The position numbers were made by a program, and so were the translations under genes. DNA of 64,000 nucleotides from Macquaria australasica (Eukaryota > Chordata > Actinopteri > Centrarchiformes > Percichthyidae), in assembly GCA_005408345.1 (NCBI GenBank), contig SEMN01000538.1, forward strand, positions 62,001-126,000, in the 5' to 3' direction. The notes below the pieces were generated by a model. The model was not told the origin of the DNA. It saw only the letters and a program-made list of their open reading frames with translations, and did no database searches. Below, piece after piece: positions 52,560 through 62,395 of this stretch. Position 1 is the stretch's first letter; the number at the start of each line of letters is the position of its first letter.

Positions 52560-53094
52560 TCATTAAACTCAACAAAAACAATTTGGTGGGAGCCAAGTTA
52601 CGTTTAAATGTTTCAGTTAGATAAATCAGCACAGTCTGTATTTTGTTTATGTAAACTGAGATAAATAAGTGATTTCATTCAATAAGTTAATTAATAGTAA
52701 TTTGTTGAAAGGCAGTTAGTAATCATAATCATTTGATTTAATTCATGTTGATGTAAGCATGATATTTTGTAAAAAGCAACACTATAAGCTTTCTGTTAGA
52801 ACGGCGTAGGTTACCTTTGCTTTAAGAGAAATAGGTCTCTTGTGCTCATTGAGGTGAATTTGTTGGGACATGTTTTTGTTCAGTTGAGGCTCAAGTAACG
52901 ACAGACCACATGGTTTTTACAGTAGTACAGTTTGCTGATTAGGAGAACTTAACTTTGAATACTCCTATAAGAAGAAACTACAAAACTGTGGAATAAAAAT
53001 ACTTTGTTTTATCCTTTTTTACACTGGAGTCCTGTGGAAGTTTTTCCCTCTCAAGTTAAAGTACATGAGTTAAGCCAAGACAATCGTTGAGCAT
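52560..53094. other. No gene recognised
   Basis: AT-rich sequence between the MITE and the L1-clade fragment. Confidence 0.4.
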
Positions 53095-53109
53095 CAACGA
53101 CTTCTGCTG

Positions 53110-54610
53110 TCCTGGCAGTGGATGCCGATTTAGCTTTTGATTTCCTTGAATGGCATTATCTTTGTCAGGTTCTTCATAAATTTGGTTTTGGAGATCAATT
53201 TATCAATATGATAATAGCACAACATACCACCCCAGTTACAATACTTTTTACACGTAAGGTATTTTCTCCACTTATCAACATTGCCAGAGGCACCAGACAG
53301 GGCTTCCCCCTTAACTCATGCTATTTGGCAATCACCTCACACTCCCATTGTAATACACAGCACCCCACACTATATTTCATTGTATGCTGAAGATATTTTA
53401 GTTTATATGGGGAAGGTAGACGAGTCTGTTCCTGTTATACTGGACATTTTCAGTAAGATCAAATTCATTTCTGGGTTTAAGATAAACAGGCTAAAGTCTG
53501 CACTATTGCCACAACCTGTCACGAACTCCGACACAAAACTGGTGGACTCAAGTGCACGACTCTTCAGACCATGTATGGTATATCAAAATTCTTTTACTTT
53601 AGCAGAATATAACAAAAAATGCTCACGAGGAGGATTTACAAAAAGTACAAAACAAAACGCTCACAAGGAGGATATACAAAGTACAAAACAAAACGCTCAC
53701 GAGGAGGATCAAATAATAACATGGACTGAAGCAAAACCTGGTGCATGGAAACTCGCTGGTATGCTTGACTCAATTCTTTTTACGGACAAAACAAGACGAA
53801 CTGGCACAAGACAAAGGGAGACAAGGACTATTTATACATGAGGTAGGGGAAAACAGGTGAGACCAATCAGGGGCGGGGTAGACAATCACAACGGCGGGAA
53901 AATCACACAAAGGGAGGAAGTCAGGGTCTGAAAAGAGAGGGAACGGTGAGTACAAAATAAAACAGGAAGTGCAGGACGAGACTAGACGTGAGTGACTTTA
54001 ACTTAACATAAAACTAGAACTAAGGCATGACATGAAATACATTTAACAAATCCGCCGAGACACAACACAACCCTGTTCGTCTTTCTGTGATATTCCTGTT
54101 GTTAAACGTTTTAGATATTTGGGTGTAAAAATGTATCCTTCACTAAATCCAACTGTGTCAGATAACTGTAAGTCTGCACTGAGAACAATTTGTTGTGATT
54201 TAGAGGGATGGGCTCCTCTTCCAATCTCAATGCAAGCATGTATTTCAGTTGTTAAAATGAAAATACTTCCTAGGATACATTTTTACAACTCAATGATCTT
54301 TCACCGCCCTCAGGGTTTTGGGGCTGACTCCAGAAAATTCCTCCTATATTTATACGGAATGGTAAAAAAAAAAAAAAAAAGGAATCAGGAGGTCTGGGAG
54401 TTTTAAGTTTTATTTTTTGTCCTTCACTTTAAATCCTTTGCGTATTTGGTTCAACCCATCAAATAGTGCAGCTTGGCACACCATTGAGGAGAACATAGTT
54501 AAAACTACAAGATGTGATGTACTGACATATTTTTTTATTATCAGTTTGGTTTATGTCTCTGAAATATATGAAGTTCTTACTGAGATACCACTCCCAGTTT
54601 CCTCTATTTA
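53110..54610 (+). pseudogene. L1-clade reverse transcriptase remnant
   Basis: Motifs in order: VDADLAFDFLEWHYLCQVLH, FGFGDQFINMI, ARGTRQGFPL, LYAEDILVYM, SGFKINRLKSALLP, [LTR], RYLGVKMYPSLNPTVSDN, WAPLPISMQACISVVKMKIL, and SFTLNPLRIWFNPSNSAAWH. The catalytic box reads YAED in place of YADD, so one metal-binding Asp has become Glu. There are frame changes after QGFPL and in the C-terminal part. The order and motifs fit L1/Tx1-clade fish LINEs. Confidence 0.7.
53517..54068 (-). mobile_element. Solo LTR inserted in the L1 fragment
   Basis: Starts TG (53517) and ends CA (about 54068). Read on the minus strand it has a CCAAT-type box (TGATTGGTC) and a TATA box (TATAAATAG, about 53828-53836) about 40 bp apart, as in an LTR promoter. 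A near-repeat of AACC/ACCC flanks it. It has internal direct repeats (AACGCTCACGAGGAGGAT, three times at 53610-53710). Confidence 0.6.
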
Positions 54611-55057
54611 GCAACTGTAGTCTTTTAACTGACGGGAAGCCTTTTACTTTCCCACAGTGGCAATCTCAAATTATACTAATTAAATAGATGTACAAATTAT
54701 TATTGAACAAGAGAACATGTGACCTCTCAATGGCAATGCATCTCTGAACCCGGGCCTTTGCCGTGACTCCATTTATCACATTTTTCAAAAAAACTTTATC
54801 GACTTTCCACCTAATTTCGAGTTATGAATACTTAATCTATGTCCCCATCAAGAGGGAGGCTGAATAATCGCCAATAAAGAAGACATTTAAAGACTCCATT
54901 GCACTCTCAAAAGAAGACCTTATTGCTACCATATACAACTGCGTCGAGCTAGCATTGCAAGAGCGAACAGAGACTAGACTCTCAGACTAAAAGACAACAA
55001 ATCTAAGACAGCAAATATCTATTAATAATACATCCGACAAGTCCTTTGCATCCGACA

Positions 55058-56588
55058 TCTGTACTTATCTTACTAGATCTTAGTGCTGCATTCGATACCA
55101 TTGACCATCACATTCTATTACAGAGACTAGAACATTTAATTGGCATTGAAGGCACCGCACTAAGCTGGTTTAAATCCTATTTATCAGATCGATATCAGTT
55201 TGTACATGTTAAAGATGAATCCTCTATGCACGCCAAAGTTAGTCACGGAGTTCCACAAGGTTCTGTGCTTGGACCAATTCTATTTACCTTATATATGCTT
55301 CCTTTAGGCAATATTATTAGGAAGCACTCCATAAATTTTCATTGTTATGCAGATGATACCCAATTATATTTATCGATCAAGCCAGATGAAACCAATCAAT
55401 TAGCTAAACTTCAAGCATGCCATAAGGACATAAAAACCTGGATGACCTGCAATTTTCTGATGTTAAACTCAGACAAAACCGAAGTTATTGTACTTGGCCC
55501 CGAACACCTTCGAAACACATTATCTAAAGATATAGTTTCTCTAGATGGCATTGCCCTGGCCTCCAGCGACACCGTAAGGAATCTTGGAGTTATCTTTGAT
55601 CAGGATATGTCCTTAAACTCCCACATAAAACAAACTTCAAGGACTGCCTTTTTTCACTTACGTAACATTGCAAAAATCAGGCACATCCTGTCTCAAAAAG
55701 ATGCAGAAAAACTAGTCCATGCATTTGTTACATCTAGGCTGGATTATTGCAACTCTCTATTATCAGGCTGCCCCAATAAGTCCCTTAAGACTCTCCAGCT
55801 GATTCAGAATGCTGCGGCACGTTTACTGACAAGAACCAGAAAAAGAGATCATATTTCTCCAATATTAGCTTCTCTACACTGGCTCCCTGTAAAATCCAGA
55901 ATAGAATTTAAAATCCTTCTCCTCACCTTCAAAGCCCTAAATGGTCAGGCACCATCATATCTTAAAGAGCTCATAGTACCCTATTACCCCACTAGAGCAC
56001 TGCACTCCCAGAATGCAGGGTTCCTTGTGGTTCCTAGAGTCTCTAAAAGTAGAATGGGAGCCATAGCCTTCAGCTATCGAGCTCCTCTCCTGTGGAACCA
56101 GATCCCAGTTTGTGTATGGGAGGCGGACAACCTCCTCACATTTAAGAGTAGGCTTAAGACTTTCCTCTTTGATAAAGCTTATAGTAGGGCTGACTCAGGT
56201 GACCCCTGAGCCACCCCTTAGTTGTGCTGCTATAGGCCTAGACTGCTGGGGGACTTCCTATGATGCATTGAGCTCCTCTCTCCTCCTCTTCCTCCCCATC
56301 TGTACGCCCTCATATCCCATCAATGCTTGTTACTAATTCAACGTCTTCCCATAGTTGTGTGCTTTCTCTCCTCTCTCTCTCTCCCTCTCTCCTTCTGTTG
56401 CTTTCTGCAGGTATTTCTGCCTCCGGAGCAGTAGAGTCTGGATCTATGGTTGCAGCCACCTGCTGCCCCCGTGCTCCTGCTCTGCACCCGCTGCTGCTAT
56501 TACTGTTGTTGCTCTTATTATTAGTATTGCTATTATAATATTGCTCTTACTATTATTTCTGTTGGTGTTAACATCAATACCATTACCA
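55058..56588 (+). mobile_element. L2-clade LINE, 5'-truncated; left part (continues at 58203)
   Basis: Starts inside the RT domain and includes the C-terminus and most of the 3' UTR. It stops at CATTACCACA (56588), and the next L2 base is found at 58203, so the copy is split by a 1.6-kb insertion. Confidence 0.88.
55064..56209 (+). CDS. L2 ORF2 C-terminal part (RT), open frame
   Basis: About 380 codons without a stop: LILLDLSAAFDTIDHHILLQ, HGVPQGSVLGPILF, YADDTQLYLSIKPDE, FLMLNSDKTEVIVLGPEHL, VRNLGVIFDQDMSLNSHIKQ, then SLHWLPVKSRIEFKILLLTF and the end SRADSGDP. The catalytic YADD is intact. The N-terminal endonuclease and RT start are missing because the insertion is 5'-truncated, so the open frame is not a functional gene. 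It serves as a reference for the lesions in the other copies. Confidence 0.9.
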   Translation, partial: LILLDLSAAFDTIDHHILLQRLEHLIGIEGTALSWFKSYLSDRYQFVHVKDESSMHAKVSHGVPQGSVLGPILFTLYMLPLGNIIRKHSINFHCYADDTQLYLSIKPDETNQLAKLQACHKDIKTWMTCNFLMLNSDKTEVIVLGPEHLRNTLSKDIVSLDGIALASSDTVRNLGVIFDQDMSLNSHIKQTSRTAFFHLRNIAKIRHILSQKDAEKLVHAFVTSRLDYCNSLLSGCPNKSLKTLQLIQNAAARLLTRTRKRDHISPILASLHWLPVKSRIEFKILLLTFKALNGQAPSYLKELIVPYYPTRALHSQNAGFLVVPRVSKSRMGAIAFSYRAPLLWNQIPVCVWEADNLLTFKSRLKTFLFDKAYSRADSGDP

Positions 56589-56744
56589 CACGTAGGGCGC
56601 GGGCTGACAGTTAGCACACATTTGAATCGGTTTCCCAAACAGCAAATCCCTTCCACCGCCGACGATTGGGAAACAAATACGTTCCCGTTTGTCAGCACGC
56701 CAAACGTCAAGCGGTTTCCTGAACGTCAAAATCGCGAGGGGCCA

Positions 56745-57200
56745 GTGTTCATGGCTCACCCTGGGGCCCTGGAGCTGGCTGTGGATGCGCTTCACCACCT
56801 CCAGAGATTTCAGGGGCGCATCAGCGGAGCCTGGCCGGCAGAGAGTGCACGTTCCCCTGCGTAACACTCGCCGCGCCACGGCCTGTGGAGTACCGTGATT
56901 TTTTTATTTAATTCAGCAGGGGGAGCTTCAGTGTTATGCGCAAAGGTTAGAGCCAGCGTTCATGGCTCATCCTGGTGCCCTGGAGCTGGCTGACGGGCTG
57001 AGGGGCCCGTGCGTCACAGGCTCACGCCGGTGCCCTGGAACCGGCTGACGGGCTGAGGGCCTGTGGAGAGCCAGCTATGAATGCGCTCCACAACCTCCAG
57101 AGATGTCAGGGGCGCTTCGGCTGAGACAACCCGGCAGACAGTGCGTCTCTCGTGCGTAAAACGTGCGGCGCCACGGCCTGTGGAGAACCGTGATTATTAT
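56745..57200 (+). repeat. Diverged tandem modules
   Basis: CATGGCTCA(C/T)CCTGG(G/T)GCCCTGGAGCTGGCTG appears at 56750 and 56959. The following CTCCA(C/G)AACCTCCAGAGAT(T/G)TCAGGGGCGC-like block appears at 56793 and 57085, and GCGCCACGGCCTGTGGAG at 56870 and 57170. The modules are about 150-290 bp apart. Confidence 0.7.
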
Positions 57201-57565
57201 TATTTTTTAATTTATTTTTTTATTATTATTCAGGGGGTGCGTCAGAATTATCTGCCCAGGATAGAGGCATCGTTCCTGGCTCACGTGAGGCCAACGAGGG
57301 CGTGTTTTTGGCTCACGTGGTGGCCTGAAACGGCTCAATTATCTGCACGCCAAATGGCAAACGTTTCACTTTTGTCTTTGGTCTCAGCCAGTCACAGGCC
57401 GTCTCCAGGCGGATTTGGAAATTCACTCCAGAGTGAAGTTTCGGCTTTGGTTTTTCCTCATTTTCCGCAGAACACGCTGGAGGTAGGTTGTGTTTCTCTT
57501 CTCCCCGATTTCGATGGGAAATTGCATGTTTATCACAGCGGTCTAATCGCTTTTTTTCTTCAGCA

Positions 57566-57838
57566 ATGACACTTCCAAAGAAGTCCTCCACCTGCCCTCT
57601 CTGTTTCAAGGCTTTTGCGGCACTGTCCAATCACCTCAGGCGGACACACAATGTGGCGAACCTGGATGAGCGGAGGATTCTCCTCAACCACGCCACCCGA
57701 AGGGTCAACATCAGGGACCTTGCCTGTTCGGTCTCGGGATGCGCGTACAAAAGCATGAGACTGGACAGGCACCTGAGGGAAAGCCACCTGGAGCTCAGCA
57801 AAGAAGAGGCGGAGGTCCACTTAATTAATTTAATTTAA
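57566..57838 (+). CDS. Zinc-finger start of a Crypton-like protein (fragment)
   Basis: The ATG at 57566 opens MTLPKKSSTCPLCFKAFAAL, then SNHLRRTHNVANLDERRILL, a C2H2 finger (Cys-x2-Cys ... His-x4-His), and then CSVSGCAYKSMRLDRHLRES, a second C-x4-C ... H-x4-H finger. It ends ELSKEEAEVHLINLI, where it runs into low-complexity TTAATTTAATTT. Finger pairs of this type precede the recombinase in fish Crypton-type proteins. The domain that should follow is missing except for the segment at 57878. About 90 codons remain. Confidence 0.5.
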   Translation: MTLPKKSSTCPLCFKAFAALSNHLRRTHNVANLDERRILLNHATRRVNIRDLACSVSGCAYKSMRLDRHLRESHLELSKEEAEVHLINLI

Positions 57839-57877
57839 TTTATTTATTTATGTATTTATGTATCCCCCCCCGCATTG

Positions 57878-58069
57878 CAGGTCAGCAACCACAAGACCAG
57901 CAGGGACTTCGGGGCGGCCCAGATTTTTTTCCGGCCCGAAGAATACGAGTGACTGGAGACGTGGCTGGAGCTGCGCGAGCGCTGCAGGCCCACGTCGGAT
58001 CACGTGTTCTTCGCGGCTGGAAAAGGGCCGGCACGGAGCCTCGCCACATGCGTTCCGTGGTCCTGGTAG
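57878..58069 (+). pseudogene. Tyrosine-recombinase-like C-terminal segment
   Basis: Preceded by a good acceptor (cgcattgcag). Reads VSNHKTSRDFGAAQIFFRPE, EYE, TGA, then LETWLELRERCRPTSDHVFF and AAGKGPARSL. The NHKTSR.FG...... .... EEY..LE.W..LR......S..VFF pattern is what I recall from Crypton tyrosine recombinases and proteins derived from them. The Arg-His-Arg-Tyr catalytic set cannot be seen in this short piece. One in-frame stop makes it a pseudogene. Confidence 0.45.
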
Positions 58070-58202
58070 GCTCCATTGTACTTAGAATTTTAAAAACATT
58101 GTGCTTAATAGAATTAAGGGTAGTACCAGGACCACGTACTCTCTACCCCAGCACCCTGGGCTTGGGAGATCCAATTCCCGGCCGCCGCCAGCCCGACTTC
58201 CC

Positions 58203-58538
58203 TTCCCACAACTATTGCTTTACATCCCTATGTGGAACTGTACTGTGCTGCTTATGTTCTCTTTCCTCCTGCTCTCTCTCTCCCGCTCCCCCCCTCCCCC
58301 TTCAACCCAACCGGTCGAGGCAGATGACCGCCCACCTAGAGCCTGGTTCTGCTCGAGGTTTCTACCTGTTAAAAGAGAGTTTTTCCTTGCCACTGTCGCA
58401 TAGTGCTTGCTCAAGGTGGGAACTGTTGGGTCTCTGTAAATATAAAGAGTCGGTCCAGACCTGCTCTACTCGAAAAAGTGCCCTGACATAATTTTGTTAT
58501 GATATGGCGCTATATAAATAAAACTGAATTGAATTGAA
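58203..58538 (+). mobile_element. L2-clade LINE, right part (3' UTR and tail)
   Basis: Resumes the copy split at 56588 with CTATTGCTTTACATCCCTAT and ends with the standard L2 tail (GCGCTATATAAATAAAACTG, then AATTGAATTGAA). Confidence 0.88.
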
Positions 58539-58547
58539 CTTAATACT

Positions 58548-58800
58548 TATACTTCAAGACTTCTATACAAACCTGTACAAATCTGAGATTAAATATGATG
58601 AGCATAAATCAAGAGCCTTCCTCTCAGAGTTAAACCTCTCTAAATGATCTCATACCAGTTCAGAGGAGTTAGACGCACCTATAACATTGAAAGAACTTGC
58701 ACAGGCTGTTAAATCACTGAATGAAGGAAAATCACCAGGCCTAGATGTTTTTTCCCCTGAACTGAAAACGCTGCTCTCTGGGATAAAATCATTCCACTTC
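58548..58800 (+). pseudogene. L1-clade LINE fragment (region before RT)
   Basis: Plus-strand frame: LYKSEIKYDEHKSRAFLSEL, then a stop, then SSEELDAPITLKELAQAVKS and LNEGKSPGLDVFSPEL. The EL...IT..EL..A......GKSPG.D.....E pattern marks the linker just before the RT in L1-clade LINEs. No endonuclease or RT follows here. Confidence 0.55.
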
Positions 58801-59334
58801 GTCAAGTAGCCCCATCCGCTTGGTGAAGATGTCTGCAACAGGTCCAGGCAGCTGCGGACCCGGACCCAGGGTGAGTCTGAGTGCTGCCTGGAAGAAGAGA
58901 GGCCTCGCCTGGTCAGGCTCCGAAATATCGCTATCTTCTGCCTTCTTCTTAGAAGTGCTCACAGCAACTTAATACAATCTAATCTCTGACTAGTGTTGGT
59001 AAAAAATGTTGCACATTTCCCATCCGTCGTTAGCGTAGTTAGCACGCATTAGCTCGAAGGGCTAACTTGCCTTGTTTACTATATTACGTGAGCGTCACTG
59101 ATACCCTGAACGACTCGCCAAACCCCGTTCAAAAATCTGGCAGTTCAATTAAGCGCTGCTTGATAGTCTATATGAAAAAAAAGGAAGGAATTGTCAAATA
59201 TTTGTATTGAACAGCCAAATCCGATTTGACAAAATTCTGATTCAGGTACACTAGCATTTCCAGGTAATTTTAGGAGACCTCATTATTAATTTCATTATTA
59301 ATTGCAACGTCCAGATCAGTTTTGGGGTGAGAAG
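58801..59334. other. No gene assigned; one unexplained short frame
   Basis: A minus-strand frame at about 58958-58790 (SKKKAEDSDISEPDQARPLF, then LGPGPQLPGPVADIFTKRMG) is open for about 55 codons, but I cannot assign it. The rest shows nothing. Confidence 0.35.
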
Positions 59335-59335
59335 A

Positions 59336-59735
59336 GGAGAGGAGCTTGATAGCTGAAGGCTCTGGCTCCCATTCTACTTTTAGAGACTCTAGGAACCACA
59401 AGGAACCCTGCATTCTGGGAGCGCAGTGCTCTAGTGGGGTAATAGGGTACTATGAGCTCTTTAAGATATGATGGTGCCTGACCATTTAGGGCTTTGAAGG
59501 TGAGGAGAAGGATTTTAAATTCTATTCTGGATTTTACAGGGAGCCAGTGTAGAGAAGCTAATATTGGAGAAATATGTTCTCTTTTTCTGGTTCTTGTCAG
59601 TAAACGTGCCGCAGCATTCTGAATCAGCTGGAGAGTCTTAAGGGATTTATTGGGGCAGCCTGATAATAGAGAGTTGCAATAGTCCAGCCTAGACGTAACA
59701 AATGCATGGACTAGTTTTTCTGCATCTTTTTGCAT
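59336..59735 (-). pseudogene. L2 ORF2 C-terminal remnant
   Basis: Continuation of ORF2 beyond the stop and insertion: KDAEKLVHAFVTSRLDYCNS, LIQNAAARLLTRTRKREHIS, SLHWLPVKSRIEFKILLLTF, ending FSYQAPLL, where L2 similarity stops. Otherwise co-linear with the copy at 55064. Confidence 0.88.
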
Positions 59736-59770
59736 CTCTTATGCTAACTAAAGTTAGCATAGGAGTCATG
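59733..59770. repeat. Palindromic templated insertion inside L2 ORF2
   Basis: ATGCTAACT-AA-AGTTAGCAT followed by AGGAGTCAT interrupts the ORF2 sequence. It replaces the expected CCTATCTCA stretch. ACTAAAGTTAGCATAGGAGT plus CAT also occurs at 61351-61373 in the same element. Confidence 0.85.
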
Positions 59771-59821
59771 TGCCTGATTTTTGCAATGTTACGTAAGTGA
59801 AAAAAAGGCAGTTCTTGAAGT

Positions 59822-62359
59822 TTATTTTATGTGGGAGTTTAAGGACATATCCTGATCAAAGATAACTCCGAGATTCCTTACGGTGTCGCTGGAGGCCAGG
59901 GCAATGCCATCTAGAGAAACTATATCTTTAGATAATGTGTTTCGAAGGTGTTCGGGGCCAAGTACAATAACTTCAGTTTTGTCTGAGTTTAACATCAGAA
60001 AATTGCAGGTCATCCAGGTTTTTATGTCCTTAAGGCATGCTTGAAGTTTAGCTAATTGATTGGTTTCATCTGGCTTGATCGATAAATATAATTGGGTATC
60101 ATCTGCATAACAATGAAAATTTATGGAGTGCTTCCTAATAATATTGCCTAAAGGAAGCATATACAAGGTAAATAGAATTGGTCCAAGCACAGAACCTTGT
60201 GGAACTCCGTGACTAACTTTGGCGTGCATAGAGGATTCATCATTAACGTGTACAAACTGATATCGATCTGATAAATAGGATTTAAACCAGCTTAGTGCAG
60301 TACCTTTAATGCCAATTAAATGTTCTAGTCTCTGTAATAGAATGTGATGGTCAATGGTATCGAATGCAGCACTAAGATCTAGTAAGACAAGTACAGAGAC
60401 AAGTCCTTTGTCTGATGCAATTAGAAGGTCATTTGTAACTTTCACCAGTGCTGTCTCTGTGCTATGATGCACTCTAAATCCTGACTGAAAATCCTCAAAC
60501 AGCTTGTTGTTGTGTAGAAAGTCACACAACTGATTGGCGACTGCTTTCTCAAGGATCTTAGAGAGAAAAGGAGGGTTAGATATAGGTCTATAATTTGACA
60601 AAATCCCTGGATCAAGAGTGGGCTTTTTAAGAAGAGGCTTAATTACAGCTACTTTAAAGGACTGTGGCACATAGCCTTTTAATAAGGACAGATTGATCAT
60701 ATCTAGTAAATAAGTGCTAACTAAGGGTAAAATTTCTTTAAGCAGCCTAGTTGGGACGGGGTCTAAGAGACACGTTGATGGCTTAGATGAGGAAATCATG
60801 GAAGTTAGTTGATTACGGTTGATGGGAGAAAAGCAGTCTAAATGTACAGGTTTTACAGTTGTTTCTAAGGTTCCTGTGTTTGAAGATAAGTCAGTACCAA
60901 CTGAGGGCAGAAGGTGCTGAATTTTGTCTGTAATAGTTAGAATTTTATCATTAAAGAAGCTTATAAAGTCATTACTACTGAGGTCTATAGGAATACATGG
61001 CTCAACAGAGCTGTGACTCTCTGTCAGCCTGGCTACAGTGCTGAACAGAAACCTGGGGTTGTTCTTATTTTCCTCTATTAATGATGAGTAGTAAGCTGCT
61101 CTGGCATTACGGAGGGCCTTCCTATAAATTTTAAGACTAACTTGCCAGGCTAAACGTGATTCTTCCAGATTGGTGGAACGCCATTTCCTTTCAAGTTTTC
61201 GCGATGTTTGTTTTAATTTGCGGGTTTGCGGGTTATACCATGGAGCTAACCTCCTCTGTTTTATTATCTTCTTTTTTAGAGGGGCGATAGAGTCGAGTGT
61301 TATTCGTAGTGAGCCTGCAGCACTATCAACAAGATGATCAATTTGGGAGGGACTAAAGTTAGCATAGGAGTCATCTGTTACATTGAGACATGGAACTGAA
61401 TTTAATGCCGATGGAATCACTTCCTTAAATTTAGCTACAGCACTATCAGATAGACATCTAGTGTAGGAATGTTTGCCTAATGGCGTGTAGTCCAGTAATA
61501 GGAATTCAAAAGTTAATAAAAAATGGTCTGATAAAAAAGAATTCTGTGGAAAGACTATTAGATGTTCAATTTCAATGCCATAAACAAGAACAAGGTCGAG
61601 GGTGTGGTCAAAACAGTGAGTGGGTTTATGTACACTCTGACAGAAGCCTATCGAATCCAGCAATGAGATGAACGCAGCACTAAGGCTATCATTTTCTACA
61701 TCCACATGAATATTAAAATCACCAACAATAATTATTTTATCTGTTTTAAGGACTAAACCTGATAAGAACTCTGAGAATTCAGATAAAAATTCAGAGTACG
61801 GTCCAGGAGCTTGGTACACTATAACAAAAAGAATTGGCTGTAGTGTTTTCCAGGTTGGGTGTGAAAGGCTAAGAACAAGGCTTTCGAACGAGTTATAATT
61901 TAATTTAGGTTTAGGTTTGATTAATAGGCTTGAGTCGAAGATGGCTGCAACTCCACCTCCTCGGCCTGTGCCTCGAGGAATGTGAGTATTAATGTGACTG
62001 GGGGGAGTGGATTCATTTAGGCTAACATATTCACCTTGACACAGCCAGGTTTCAGTGAGACAAAATAAATCAATATTATGATCTGATATTAGATTGTTTA
62101 CTAGAACAGCTTTAGATGAGAGAGATCTGATGTTTAAGAGTCCACATTTAATTCTCCTATTTTGTTGTACTGTTGCAGTGGAGGTTTTACTTTTTATTAG
62201 GTTTTTATGTGTAACTCCTCTTCTGTTTACTTTGGATTTAAATAATTTAAGTGGTGGGGGGGCAGACAACCTCTCTGTGGAGTTTAGGGTGGGTAACTGC
62301 TCTAATGGAAGCGCAGAGAAGCGTGTAGGACTGCAACTCTGCCTCCTGGTCTGGACCAC
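59822..62359 (-). pseudogene. L2 ORF2 (endonuclease and RT), 845 codons then stop
   Basis: The protein that nicks DNA and reverse-transcribes L2 RNA. Starts MVQTRRQSCSPTRFSALP. The endonuclease (about residues 70-300) shows LLNIRSLSSKAVLVNNLI, LTETWL, GDFNIHVDVE and SDHFLLTF. The RT (about 540-780) shows LLKKPTLDPGILSNYRPIS, LDLSAAFDTIDH, HGVPQGSVLGPILF and YADDTQLYL. The frame ends SLNSHIK with TAA, where the copy at 55064 has CAA (Gln), so a single C-to-T change cuts off about 120 residues. The same frame family continues past the stop (59735-59336) after a templated insertion. Catalytic residues are intact. Confidence 0.9.
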
Positions 62360-62395
62360 AGACTGTATTAAGTCTATGGTCTGAACTCTGAGTTG

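Larger units (their letters stand above)
53095..54700 (+). mobile_element. L1-clade LINE fragment split by a solo LTR
   Basis: RT coding pieces at 53095-53516 and 54071-54610 read as one LINE protein when the 53517-54068 block is skipped. The 5' part and 3' UTR are not clearly delimited. Downstream sequence to about 55050 may still belong to it. Confidence 0.65.
56589..58202 (+). mobile_element. GC-rich Crypton-like insertion within L2
   Basis: Interrupts the L2 3' UTR. The L2 reads ...ATTACCACA before it and CACAACTATTGCTTTACATC after it, so CACA is duplicated or shared. Base composition is clearly more GC-rich than the surroundings. It contains repeated modules (56745-57200), a Cys/His protein start (57566) and a tyrosine-recombinase-like C-terminal segment (57878). 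No long inverted ends, which fits a Crypton. The assignment rests on the coding remnants. Confidence 0.5.
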
